From Gigantopelta aegis (Eukaryota > Mollusca > Gastropoda > Neomphalida > Peltospiridae), in assembly GCF_016097555.1 (NCBI RefSeq), contig NC_054708.1, forward strand, positions 25,176,987 through 25,240,986: DNA of 64,000 nucleotides. The letters are read 5' to 3'. The notes under the pieces are model-generated. The model saw only the letters and a list, made by a program, of their open reading frames with translations, had not been told where the DNA came from and did no database searches. Below, one piece after another: positions 23,024-34,149 of this stretch. A program made the position numbers and the translations under genes. Each line of letters begins with the position of its first letter. Positions within the stretch are counted from its first letter, which is position 1.

Positions 23024-23146
23024 TTACATCTACCCATCGAGTCGTTAAACTCACTCTGGGTGGGAGCCGGTACCGGGCTGCGAACTCAGTACCTACCAGC
23101 CTTATGTTCGATGCCTTAACCACGACACCACCGAGACCGGTAGTCC
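23024..23146 (-). mobile_element. tRNA-derived SINE fragment, second family
   Basis: Read on the minus strand it has an A box-like ggtggtgtcgtggttaaggc and a B box-like gagttcgcagcc, followed by ctcccacccagagtgagt. It differs from the main SINE family in the window. Confidence 0.6.
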
Positions 23147-23547
23147 TAATGAATTGAAGAATATTAAAACTGCAATATGCTTGCACTCGGCGCAAACAGT
23201 GATTTCCTCGAGAGTTCAATGCGTATGCATTAAAACGACAACAGTTCTTTGTCACAATGGACATGTATTTCAAATTCAAACTTTGACGTTACTATAATTA
23301 GATTTCGCATTAATATGATATAATCAGTAGCAATTGAAATTATTTGGATGTAATTTTTGTGGGCATGTAACTGAAGGTATAATCTTTTCCTTTCACAAGA
23401 AAAAATAATAACTTTTTTTTCTATGCATAGAAAGTGTGTGTGTTCGTGCGTGCGTGCGTGCGTGCGTGCTTGCTTGCTTGCTTGCTTGCTTGTTAGTTTG
23501 TTGTTTGTTGTTGTTACGACTATTACTTGCTTTGTCGTTCGCAGCAT

Positions 23548-23795
23548 GGGGCGGGACGTAGCCAAATGCTAAAGCGCTCGCTTGATGCGCGGCTGGTCTA
23601 GGATCGATCCCCGTCGGTGGGCCCTTTTGGTGTATTTCTCGTACATACAAAATATCCTTTACTACTAATGAAAAAAAAATGTAGTGGGTTTGACTACTAA
23701 GACTATTATATCAGAATAACCAAAAGTTTGACATCCAATAGCCGAAGATTAATAAATCAATATGATCTAGTGATTAGTCGTTAAACAAAACTTTT
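23548..23795 (+). mobile_element. tRNA-derived SINE (main family, second tail type)
   Basis: Head gcgggacgtagccaaatgc with B box ggatcgatcccc, degraded body, then tail ttgacatccaatagccgaag ... tagtcgttaaacaaaac. It lies directly upstream of exon A of the membrane-protein gene. Confidence 0.8.
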
Positions 23796-23820
23796 TTTTC
23801 CCTCACCGTTTTACTGTTAG

Positions 23821-23958
23821 TTACAGTGTTAGTTCTACAACCTATAGCCGGGCTTAGTGAAGAGAAGCCCGTGGATTCTGTGTTGGATCCCCCAGAACTC
23901 CAGGAGCAGTGGCGAGAGTTTGATAACGAGCACGCAGATCTCGACTATGGTTCCACAG
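23821..23958 (+). CDS. Membrane-protein gene, exon A
   Basis: A pyrimidine-rich tract ends at the AG of 23819-23820; alternative acceptors lie at 23826 and 23847. The exon encodes TVLVLQPIAG then an acidic segment (SEEKPVDSVLDPPELQEQW). Its donor is CAG|GCGAGT, a GC-type donor. Phase 1 in and out. Confidence 0.5.
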
Positions 23959-26900
23959 GCGAGTTTTCACTTCACTACTTATTGATGTTCCAATGATCGA
24001 TTATAATGGAACATTGATTTGTTTGGCTTTACCGATGTAATAATCGATTAAAAAAAGCCTCAATCGATTGTTTGGGGAAATGTTAAATGCAATTTTAGAT
24101 GGTGGAACTGACGCAAATATCTTGTTTGGTGTTTGTTGTCATGTGTCACACTATCTCTGCTTCCTTTGGGAAAGGTAAAAAGGCAGCTTCTAGCTGCGAC
24201 CCTGATGTGACTTGAGCCTCACGCTACGTTTTGTTTCCCCTACCCCAAATATTGTACAAGAATTTAACTTCGATTTATTATGTTTATGGTATGATATACA
24301 CCAAACAGCTACTCGTCAGAAACATTTATCACATTAATGCATTAATTAAAGACATAGGGCTATTCACAAATACCATGAGAATTGTCCAGCCCGAGCAGGC
24401 ACGGCGGAGCAATGGGGCTGGGGGGTGGGGGTGGGGGGGGTGAGGACTCTATCCCCCTCAATAATTCTGAATAAAAACATATTACTGGTGGTAAATCTTC
24501 AGGCAGAGATCTATTAACGTGTAGAATGCAGTAAATTGCATTTCAGAACATCTATTTTTTTAACTTTTACGGGAGAGCATACCCCGAACCCCGAAACTTT
24601 GCTTTGAGCCCTCGATCTCAGAACCCCCCCCCCCCCCCCCCCCCCCCACACACACACACCAATGTGTACTTGCTTCCGTCGTACCTGTCAAGTGATACCA
24701 ATTACGGCTCTGCCGCATGGGCTATTACCGTTTTTCAAAATCTGTTAAATGTAATAAATGTTAATCTCTTGTTATGTTCTCACAGATATGAAGCCTGATT
24801 CCAAGAAGAAAAAGTATCCCGTAAAACGACCCGCTATGTCTCAAGAAGTCAACAAAGATGGTATGTGTCATTTCCATTTGCGCCGATGTTTGTCTATGGT
24901 TGTCAATAACAATGATATTTCCAGGCCGGAATTTAGGATTAATTAAGGTTAGGGTTGGGGTTAGCTTTTTTATAATATGTTGTGATACATTTTCAAATTT
25001 GTTAACTTATGTATATCGTTATATTTACAAAATATACGGTTTTGTCTGAACAAACAAAGAAAAGAATTTGGTTTTTAAATTATGCCGTTATGTGGATGAC
25101 AGTTCCTTGTTTTAGTCGTGATAGTATAGTCATTAAACAATATAATTTGCCAAGTCACGACAGTTGCATTATCGGCCTTAGTGTGATTCCCATCGGTGGG
25201 ACCATTAGCCTATTTCTCATTCCAGCCAGTAAACCAAAGACTGTGGTATGTGCTATCCTGTCTTTGGAGTGATGCATATAAAAGCTCCCTTTGTACTAAT
25301 GGAAAAAAATTAGCGGGTTTTCTCTCCGAGACTATTTCAACGCTACGAAATGCTTGACATCCAATAGCCGATGATTAATAAATTAATGTATTCTAGTGGT
25401 GTCATTAAACAAAACAAGGAAGGAAGGAAATGTTTTATTTAAACAAAACAAAGTTTAACTTTTAACTTTTGTACGTGTATGTTTGTGACATTAGTTTGAT
25501 GGGTCGCTGCATGTTGAGGTGTTGTGTGTTACAGAGGCTGTTATCGACAGGCAGTTGACAAGAAATGAAGGGATGCTCATGGACCTGCGTGGCCGCCCAG
25601 AGCAAGCCAGTAGCCACCAGATTGATCCAGGTGAGTGTGCACCTACCAGTATACCAAACAACACCTGACCCACTCACGTCCAAGTGAACCTCACTTAGTG
25701 CTAGGCGCAGACTGTCAACTGTCACGACGAAGTGGCCAACTCGATGTATGCGTTGTAATTTCCCCCAACTCCCGACTTAATACTGGTGCGCTCAGATTAA
25801 GCTACGGTCACACCGGCCTTAAGACATCGTACGACCACCTGAGATGGCTGAATTTCGGCTGATCGCGGACAGTCGAGGGTGGGGGTGACTCGTGCGTAAT
25901 CGTGCGGCGTTGCACGACGTCGCAGCCATCGGGGGTTCTCGCACGACGTCTTGGCGGTTTTTGGTTATATTTAAAAACCTGGCTGCGATTCCCAGGATTG
26001 TAGGGTATTGTACGACATTTTCACATGTTCTCACCTGGAAATATTAATTAAAGACGTCGTATGACTGAAATGTGAATGGCAAACGATGTCGTATGAAGGG
26101 CGACGACGTCGTACGACATCACGTGGGATCGTAAGACATCGTACGACGTCGTACGAGGTCAGCTTATCGGCAGACAGTCGTAGTGAAGTCGTACGATTTC
26201 CCTACGATTGTCTCAGATGCGTCGCAAACCCATCGTTTCCAGTGTGACCACACAACAGTGAACTAAAATTGTAATATCGTAGCAGAGTCGGGAACAATCA
26301 TAGATATCTAGAATTTCACCCCATCTCACGACGTCGTAGCTCGGTCTGACCAAGACTTTAACAACTAATGGGTTATACAACGAGACTTGAGTTGTAGCGC
26401 TCTCGTCAGGAGTCGGGGAAAATTACAACGCAACAATAGGGTTGCCCAATTTCGTCATGACAGTTGATAGTCGCAGCCTAGCATTACAGGAACTATTGTC
26501 CTTGAAACGTGTCGGGTGCTACGGATACTAGTATAACAAGTTTTGTCCTGAAGTAGGTTTTTCAAAGACGCTTATCGTTATATCTAAAACTGCAGTATAG
26601 CCCACTCGCATTTTTTTCTGATTTACTTTAAGGATGTATACCACCAAATCAAATCCCAAAGACGACAATAGTAACATGTAGCTAAAACTCTTACCTGTCT
26701 CTCAATCGACATACACACCACGGATATAAATATTACCACCCATCACCCTTAAAGTAAATCAGAAACGGGGGTGGGGGGGGGGGGGGGGTGGTGGTGGTGA
26801 AGGTGCTCATTTCAGAGATGACGGGTAGCGTCTGTGACTACCCATCTATGACTACCCTAGTTCAGCACAAAATTCAAGTACTTTCATTTTTTACAGGTAC

Positions 26901-27773
26901 CCCATACATGTTTCAAGCACAAGGCTACTTGACACAGTGGTACTAGATGAAATAAAATTGCATTCATTCTTGGCCAGTAAACGTATAAACTTTAAAGTTT
27001 GTTTTGTTTAATGACACCACTAGAGCACATCGATTTGGTAATTTTAACATAGTCTTAGAGAGGACACATGCTACATTTTTCCATTAGTAGCAAAGGATAT
27101 TGTATATGCATCATCCCACAGACGGGGTAGCACATACCACAGCCTATGGTGACAGTAGGTGAAGGAGAACACTATATTAACGATACTGGCTTGGTTGTTT
27201 GTTACAGAAGCTGGCGTTAACGTGCAGATGACCAAAAACGAAGAACTCCTTATGGATATGGCGGCTCCACGACCCAGGGTGAACCGGATAGGTGCACAAC
27301 CCAGGGTGAACCAGATAGGTGAGTGTGCTGACAATCTGACACCATCCAAATAAGTGACATATTAGCGACATACCTGTACATTAGCGTAGGAAGGGGGGTG
27401 GGGAGGGTGGGGGAGGCAAGGGACATGTACCCCTCATTTTTCTTGGTCCAGTAGCAAGAGCGATAGTTTATATATATTTATATGTGTGTGTGTCCCCCAC
27501 CTTTTAGCACCTTCCTACGCCACTGCCTATAAGACTTTAGCGAGGTCGTCATATCAGAAACTAAAAAACAAGAGGTTGGGCTGAAATAGTATTTTTGACC
27601 AGTTTTGACGTTATGCAACTTACAGACAACTTAAATTCATTAGAAAATTACAGTAAAGTGCATGGTAGTTAACTTTTGCCAAGATTTGTATACCGTACAA
27701 TTATTATGTTGTTCTTGGTTGTGTCCATGTGTTTATATGTAAAACGTTCACTCGCTCGCTCTGTTTCTCGCTT

Positions 27774-27849
<76 letters not shown>

Positions 27850-28558
27850 ACTGTTGTACTAACTCTAACTTTGTCTCTGTTATTCTTGATTCTACATTTT
27901 AATGTTACACTTTTAATATTATTTTAGCTACTACAACTACTACTACAAAGAGACCCGAAATCATTGAGGTAGGTTGATCTACATAACTTATAGCTGTTCG
28001 GTGTTTAGGTATTGATGAGTAATACTATGATAGGTAGGTTGATCTAAATAACTTACAGCTGTTCGGTGAACAGGTATTGATGAGTAATACTATGATAGGT
28101 AGGTTGATCTACATAAGTTACAGCTATTCGGTGAAGAGGTATTGGCGAGTAATGATAGGTAGGTTGATCTACATAACTTACAGCTGTTCAGTGAACAGGT
28201 ATTGATGAGTAATCATATGATAGGTAGGTTGATCTACATAACTTACAGCTGGTCGGTGAAAAGGTTAACACTCTAAAAGTTGGTTTTGTTTAACGACACC
28301 ACTAGAGCACATTGATTTATTAATCATTGGCTATTGGATGTCAAACATTTGGTAATTTTGACAATTATCCTAAGAGGAAACTCGCTACATTTTTCCATTA
28401 GTAGCAAGGGATCTTTTATATGCACCATCCCACAGCCAGAATAGCATATACCACGGCCTTTGATATACCAGTCGTGGTGCACTGGCTGGAACGAGAAATA
28501 ACCCAATGGGCCACCGACGAGGATCGATCCCAGCGCTTTACCACTGAGCTACGTCCCG

Positions 28559-28593
<35 letters not shown>

Positions 28594-30349
28594 CGAGCGA
28601 TGTTTCTGAACGTGCCCCTAGATCCTATAGTACAGACGAAACACAACAAACCTACATTTGGAATACGCATATGCGTACTAACAGGAACCCATTTCAGAAA
28701 AAAAATAGTCCACTGCCAGTTTTTGTCTGGTTGCAATATTTTATTACGCCTCCTTTCCGTGATCACTAGAACATGACTGATTTTCGGCTAGGTTCGATCC
28801 TGACAAACATACGTAAACTGCACTAACAGTCATTCTTGTCTTCTTTTCAGCATATATTCAAACTACCCGTGAAAACACAGGCCATTCTATTTATTTGTCT
28901 CTCAGCTTCTGCCAGCCTGATCCTGCTAGGATTCATAATTTTGGAGGTAAGGGCGGCTTTTTATATGCACAGGAATCTAATGTCGACGACAGTCACTTTT
29001 TGTACGTGCACAGAGCAAGATGTCATAGCGCACGCCTGTCTTGGGCGTAGGTTGTGACCACTGCCAGCTCCTTCTTCCGAGACAGGATAACAAACATATA
29101 AACGCCACCGACGACATATTTATAGGAACAAGAGGAACAATTGGTTAACATTAATTAGAGACCTCTCTGTAAAAATAAAAAAATAAGGGGAGTGATTAAT
29201 TATTCCACAAACTTAGATGATAGGGAGCCATATTACCATATTGATCATTGATATTTAGTTCTGTTGTAGTAGTAGTATTTTATTATTTTAAAAAAAAGAG
29301 TGAAAAAAAAGAAGAAAAAAGTCATATACTAAGGAGAGCGAAAAATAACTCCCCTTGAACCATTCTTGAGAGGAATGATGGGGGCGAGAGTGATTTTTCT
29401 CCTTAATTAGCAAGGTCTGTTATTGTTACTTTTTATTGTTTGGTACATTATCATTTTTGTTTTTTAGTGTTTGCTAGAAAAGAGGTGGAACAAAGAGGAA
29501 TGTCACCCTGACCCTGACCCTGACCCTGACCCTGAAAAGCCACGACGGAAATCGGTAACATTTAGTGAATACCTTCCTACTAGAAGGTCAATTATGGAGT
29601 CTGAGGGAAGATACAATGAGGGAAATGAAATTGACACGGAATCAGAAGATTCATTAGATAGATATTATGTACGAGAGGATAGTGATAATCTTAGGGAAAA
29701 GGTGGACACAGAATCGGAGAGTTCCGAAGAAGAAGTTGGAGAGGTTGAATGTAGTGACGAGACTGAATCTGGAGAAAACCTGTCACACAATTTTAAAGAA
29801 GAATCTGCAACTGAACTGCAAAATAGGCAACAGTATAAACACAGCCAAAAAGCCAAACAACAGACACTACACGTTTCTATGGAACAACCCAATATTGGAC
29901 TGTCAGATAAGCAACAGTATAGTTGCCCACAAGAACCTAACATTGCACTGCCAGATAAGCAACAGTATAGTTACCCACAAGGACCTAATATTGGACTGCA
30001 ATATAAGCAACTATATAATTACAAGCAAGAGCCCAATATTACACTATACGCTTGCAGCCAAGAATCTGATAGAAGTAGCCAAGATAAGGTGTTATACAAT
30101 AATAGACAAAAAGCCAATGTTAGACTGAAAAATGCATATGCATATAAGACCTTGCAAAGGAACTACAAAGAGCCCTACATTGCGATCAATGGCAAGATAT
30201 ACAGGTGCTGGGAGGAAGTTGACACCGAGCCACAAGAGAGAAAATTGTGTCGTAACGAAGAGATAAATGAAATTGCACCCAGATCTAAAGGCCGAAAGTC
30301 TTTAAAGAAATTTAAATCATGCTTCATGAAACCTTGTGTGCTGGACTAA
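23821..30349 (+). CDS. Predicted seven-exon gene for a single-pass membrane protein (5' end missing)
   Basis: Seven exons joined by GT/AG (one GC/AG) sites keep a single frame: 23821-23958, 24786-24860, 25535-25630, 27208-27318, 27928-27968, 28851-28946 and 29468-30349. The summed length plus one base from a missing upstream exon is exactly 480 codons. The first residues (VTVLVLQPIAG) look like the end of a signal peptide. A charged ectodomain follows with two similar segments, a Thr-rich stalk (ATTTTTKRPE), a transmembrane helix (exon 6, AILFICLSASASLILLGFII) and a 293-residue acidic cytoplasmic tail with tandem repeats. The early introns are all phase 1, so those exons can be duplicated or skipped. 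I do not recognise the family. The gene model is inference from sequence; the tail exon and TM exon are the firmest parts. Confidence 0.65.
24786..24860 (+). CDS. Membrane-protein gene, exon B
   Basis: 75-nt exon between TCTCACAG and GTATGTG. Encodes DMKPDSKKKKYPVKRPAMSQ and EVNKD, a basic segment. Phase 1-1. Confidence 0.55.
25168..25432 (+). mobile_element. SINE body and tail (5' truncated)
   Basis: Contains cccatcggtgggaccatta, gtggtatgtgctatcctgtc, gcatataaaag and the tail ttgacatccaatagccgatg ... gtgtcattaaacaaaac. The tRNA-like head is lost. Lies in the intron before exon C. Confidence 0.8.
25535..25630 (+). CDS. Membrane-protein gene, exon C
   Basis: 96-nt exon between GTTACAG and GTGAGTG (strong donor). 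Encodes EAVIDRQLTRNEGMLMDLRG then RPEQASSHQIDP. It resembles exon D at EA, Q, T, NE and LMD positions. Phase 1-1. Confidence 0.65.
25806..26249. repeat. MITE-like element packed with GACGTCGTACGAC palindromes
   Basis: Ends match as imperfect inverted repeats (ggtcacaccgg at 25806, ccagtgtgacc ending 26249). The interior carries about ten variants of cgacgtcgtacgac on both strands, for example at 25826, 26104-26120 and 26130-26155. No ORF. It lies in the intron between exons C and D. Confidence 0.7.
26618..26762. repeat. 145-bp MITE with 16-bp perfect terminal inverted repeats
   Basis: ctgatttactttaagg at 26618-26633 is the exact reverse complement of 26747-26762. A diverged inverted copy without the second end is at about 34800-34945. 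Confidence 0.8.
26767..26990 (+). repeat. Dispersed repeat family, copy 2 (partial)
   Basis: Begins with a G-run and GTG repeats, then gacgggtagcgtctgtgact, tactttcattttttacagg and caagcacaaggctacttgac. The same order appears inverted at 34660-34800. Confidence 0.7.
27000..27160 (-). mobile_element. SINE fragment
   Basis: Reverse-oriented family body: tttgtttaatgacaccact, cattagtagcaaaggatat, gcacataccacagcct. Intronic. Confidence 0.75.
27208..27318 (+). CDS. Membrane-protein gene, exon D
   Basis: 111-nt exon between GTTACAG and GTGAGTG. Encodes EAGVNVQMTKNEELLMDMAA then an internal repeat, PRPRVNRIGAQPRVNQI. Related to exon C. Phase 1-1. Confidence 0.65.
27778..27845. repeat. (CT)n microsatellite
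   Basis: About 34 CT units in the intron between exons D and E. Confidence 0.95.
27928..27968 (+). CDS. Membrane-protein gene, exon E (Thr-rich stalk)
   Basis: 41-nt exon between ATTTTAG and GTAGGTT. Encodes ATTTTTKRPEIIE and changes the phase from 1 to 0. Confidence 0.55.
27969..28262 (+). repeat. ~65-bp tandem repeat starting at a splice donor
   Basis: gtaggttgatct recurs at 27969, 28034, 28099, 28159 and 28224, giving units of 65, 65, 60 and 65 bp. The first copy begins exactly at the donor of exon E. Confidence 0.9.
28270..28558 (-). mobile_element. tRNA-derived SINE, full length
   Basis: Reverse-oriented copy: tail tttgtttaacgacaccact at the left, then cattggctattggatgtcaa, body, and head with cgaggatcgatccc and gctttaccactgagctacgt. 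A poly-C tract (28557-28589) abuts the head. Confidence 0.88.
28851..28946 (+). CDS. Membrane-protein gene, exon F (transmembrane helix)
   Basis: 96-nt phase 0-0 exon between TTTTCAG and GTAAGG. Encodes HIFKLPVKTQ followed by about 21 hydrophobic residues and ending ILE, a clear single transmembrane segment. Confidence 0.7.
29468..30349 (+). CDS. Membrane-protein gene, terminal exon G (cytoplasmic tail)
   Basis: Acceptor TTTTTTAG at 29460-29467; stop TAA 30347-30349; 293 residues. It starts CLLEKRWNKEE, then DPDPDPDPE from CCCTGA hexamers, then PRRKSVTFSEYLP with a K-S-V-T-F string of the PP1-docking type. A long acidic Ser/Glu segment follows. A repeat region near 29890-30060 has units like PNIGLSDKQQYSCPQE, rich in Tyr and Gln. 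The end is basic (RSKGRKSLKKFKSC). No known domain was recognised, and low complexity suggests a disordered signalling or scaffold tail. Confidence 0.7.
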   Translation, partial: CLLEKRWNKEECHPDPDPDPDPEKPRRKSVTFSEYLPTRRSIMESEGRYNEGNEIDTESEDSLDRYYVREDSDNLREKVDTESESSEEEVGEVECSDETESGENLSHNFKEESATELQNRQQYKHSQKAKQQTLHVSMEQPNIGLSDKQQYSCPQEPNIALPDKQQYSYPQGPNIGLQYKQLYNYKQEPNITLYACSQESDRSSQDKVLYNNRQKANVRLKNAYAYKTLQRNYKEPYIAINGKIYRCWEEVDTEPQERKLCRNEEINEIAPRSKGRKSLKKFKSCFMKPCVLD

Positions 30350-30589
30350 AGTGTAGACAGCAGACGTGTGTGCAGGGGGAGCATTATGGGGATTCAACCC
30401 CATCCCTGCTCAAGCAATTTTTTAAAATACATTTTCCAGGGGAGCATGTTTCGCCCCCCCCCCCCCCCCCTCCTATTAGCTCGCCAGTCTACACGCCCCT
30501 GCTAAGATTCCTGCAGACGCGCTTGAACCGGATCAGCCTAGTGTCAGCAGACCATAATTTTACAGCAAAAGGCAAACATTTTACAAGGA

Positions 30590-30685
30590 TGGATTCCAGT
30601 CGATATATAACAGAACTATATTGCAGGGAGCTGGATTCCAGTCGACATATAACAGAACTATATTGCAGGGCGCTTGATTCCCTCT
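30590..30685 (+). repeat. Two-unit ~46-bp tandem repeat
   Basis: ggattccagtcga...atataacagaactatattg occurs twice, at 30590 and 30636. Confidence 0.8.
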
Positions 30686-32740
30686 GAAAAGTGACACTAC
30701 CTCTCACACATTTTGTGTAAAGAAATTTTAAAGGTTTCTGTTCACTACATGTTAACAACATGTCCGCGAGACATTACCTCTCACACGTTTCATATAGAAA
30801 AACCTTCAATGTTTTTGTGTTCACTATGTGTTCACAACACGTCCGTGAAACACCACCTCTGGCACGGTTCACGTAGAGAAATCTTAAATGTTTTTGTGCT
30901 CACTACCTGTTCACAACACGTCATTGAGGCACTACCTCACACACGCGTAGAGAAATCTTTAAAGTTTTTCTGTTCATATACGTGTTCACAACACATCGAG
31001 ACACTACCTCTCACACATTTCGCGTAGAGAAACCTTCAACGTTTTTGTGTCCACTGTGTGTTCACAACATGTCCGCGAGATACTACCTCTCACACGTTTT
31101 GCGTAGAGAAATCTTAAACATTTTTTGTTCTTGTTCTCGATGTGTTCACAACACATCCGTGAGACACTACCTCTAACAGATTTAGCATAGAGAAATCTTA
31201 AACGTTTTTTTTTGTTCACTGTGTGTTCACAACACGTTCGCAAGACACTCTCTCACACATTTCACATAGAGAAATCTTAAACTTTTGTTTGTTAAATACA
31301 TGTTCACAAATATCCACAAGACACTTCTACTTGCACATTTCGCGTAGAAAAATCTTAACACGTTTTTTGTTGTTGTTCACAACACGTCCGTGAGAAACTA
31401 CTTTTCACGTAGAGAAATCTTTAAAGTTTTTGTACTCATGTGTTCACAGCACATCGAGACACTACCTCTCACACCTTTTGCGTAGAGAAATCTTAAAAGG
31501 AATTGTGTTCACAACACGTACGCGAGACACTAGCTCTCACAGGTTTCGCATTAAGAAATCTTCAACATTTTTGTTTTGTTTTGTTCAATACGTGTTCACA
31601 ACATGTCCACGAGACACTACCTTTCACAATTTTAGCGTACAGAAACCTTCAACGTTTTTATGTTCACTGTGTTCACAACACCTCTGCGAGACGCTATCTC
31701 TCACATGTTTCACGTAGAGAAATCTTAAAAGTTTTTGTGTTCATTACATGTTCAGAACACATCCGTGAGACATTACCTCTTACACGTTTCGCATAGAGAA
31801 ATCTTCAACTTTTTTGTGTTTACAACACCTCCACGAGACACTACCTGTCATACGTTTCACATAGAGAAAATTAAAAAAGCAAAAAAACAAATTTCACTCT
31901 GTGTTCACAACACGTCTGTGAGACACTACGTCTCACCTGTTTCGCGTAGAGAAATCTTAAATGTTTTTGTGTTCATTATGTGTTCACAACATTTGTGCAA
32001 GACACTACCTTTCACACATTTCGCTTAGAGAAATCTTCAACATTTTGTTTTTTTTTTTGTTCACTATCTGTTCACAACTGTCGAGACACTACCTCTCACA
32101 CGTTTAGCATAGAGAAATGTTAAATGTTTTTGTGTTCACAACACATCTGCGAGACACTACCTCTTACCCGTTTCGCGAGAGAAATCTTAAATGTTTTTGT
32201 GTTGACAAACACGTCCACGAGACACTACCTCTCACAAGTTTCGTACAGACAAACCTTAAACGTTTTTGTGTTCACTATATGTTCACAAAATGTCAGCGAG
32301 ACACTACATGTACCTCTCACACGTTTTGTATAGAGAAATCTTCAACGCTTTTTTATTATTATTATGCGTTTACACATCCGCGAAACACTACCTATCACAT
32401 TTTCGCGTGGGGTTTTGGGGTTTTTTTTTTTTTTTTTGAGGGGGGGGGGGGGGGGGGTTCACTTCTTGTTCACAACACAACTGGGAGATACTACCTTTCA
32501 CACATTTGCAGAAGATAATTTTTCAAATTTGTTGGGTTTTTTTTAGTTCACTACGTGTTCACAACACGTCTGCGAGACACTACCTTTCACACATTTCGCG
32601 TAGAAAAATCTTCAATATTTTATTTTTTTTCGTTAGTTCACTACCTGTTCACAACACGTCAAGACACTGCCTCTCACACGTTTAGCATACTGAAATGTTA
32701 AATGTTTTTGTGTTCCTCGGCAAAAAAAAAAAAAAATGTC
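30686..32740 (+). repeat. ~85-bp minisatellite, about two dozen units
   Basis: Repeated consensus elements in each unit are gttcacaacac, cgagacactacctctcacac, cgtagagaaatctt and aacgtttttgtg. Units vary in length, with T-run expansions and a G-run at 32440. Many open frames appear here only because the unit lacks stops in some frames. It begins about 340 bp after the stop of the membrane-protein gene. Confidence 0.92.
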
Positions 32741-34149
32741 AATAAAAACATTATATAAATGTGTTAGCAAATGTTATAGTTATATTTTCGATTATGTTTT
32801 CATGATGTAAAAATGTAGGGTTTAAAAAAAAATCGAAAATGTTTATTAACATTATAATGATCATCAGCTGGAATCACTTCAAATCTGCTGTCTTTTCCTG
32901 TACTCCAAATTCTCATTTGCTGGACGCTTCTGCAAACTGAATGCAAATATGAGATATTTAAATTATTTCAATCGGCATTAACAGATATTTAGTGAATTCA
33001 TTTAAGTTGACTATTAAAAAAGGTCACCAAATGTTAAAAGCAAATACTCGAAACCTGCCATAGGAGTATTCAAGACCACTTATACATGTATGTGAAGTAG
33101 GTATACGTTTGCAATGTTTTCAAGTAATAAGATAGTTATAAAGCACCAATATATGTGGCTTGTAATTCTTGAAAATATTTATGTAAGGGCAATTCCAGAT
33201 GAAGCTAAATAAAGGTAATGGGATGCAATTTTTAGTTTTAAATCATGTACGTTGGGGTAAATTATAAATTTCCCATCATGGGGATTCAAAATATACAATA
33301 TGTGGACGGCGGGGTCTTGAGAAAAGTGTCTCCCACCACCTCCTTACATTTATTTCTGGAATAGCACTTTAAAAAAGCCACAAAAAACAAACAAACACAC
33401 CAGACAATAATATGCATGCCACCACTATACCTCCAAGAATCTAAAGCATTAAACATATCTAAAATTGTGCAAGCAATTACCCTACTAGCTTTAGCCTGAA
33501 CATGTTTCAGTTATTTCACAAGACATGTATGGTTTAAATAAAATATATTTATTTTTGTCGATATACTTCAGTTTTAGAAATGTATTCAACATTTTACCTA
33601 TAGTGAACATTCCTTTCATCCCAATATCGCTAATACCTGTAAGTTAGAAATCTGGGCAGCACTTCCACTAGCTAAAATGCTTTACATACATTGTTTTATG
33701 CTTTAGTTAAAACAATAATAAATCCTCAATTAATGCTGCAGACCTCAACAATAATAGAGGCAGAAATTCCCATAGGGATTTTGATAAAATTCAAACTTGG
33801 CAAAACACTAAAAAAAAACATTTTTTTAAATAATAAAGGTCCTGGCCTTTAAAATAAAATTCAAATTGGTACCATTTACAGCCTTTAAAAATATTTTTAC
33901 TTAAGATTGTGCTAAACACCAATGGATTTTGACAAAGTTCAAATCTTTCGTGTGAACCAAAAAGTAAAAATAGCATGTGACTTTCAATAATATACATGTG
34001 TATTTGGAACAATATTAGCCCATCCTTCCTCAGACAGTGTATTTATCTAGGGGTCAATCAAGTGCATGTGTTTTAATGGAATTCTTTAAAGGGGTAGAGG
34101 TACTCTGACTATCTTTGTTGTCTCTACATATATACCCGAGTACACACAC
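32741..34149. other. Intergenic stretch, no supported gene
   Basis: AT-rich, short open frames only, no repeat structure noted by eye. Confidence 0.5.

Noticed and set aside
24231..24443. Plus-strand ORF of 70 residues inside the intron between exons A and B
   Set aside because: Ends in a G-run, no domain, no splice context.
29508..29535. CCCTGA repeats resembling telomere sequence, and CCCTAACCCTAAA at 36532
   Set aside because: The first is four units inside a coding exon with the wrong hexamer; the second is too short.
30713..32546. Many overlapping ORFs with repeated LCVHNTSVRHYL-type peptides
   Set aside because: All are translations of the ~85-bp minisatellite; the frames change between units.
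30686..32740. CRISPR-like regular repeats
   Set aside because: Whole units repeat without unique spacers, and the genome is eukaryotic.
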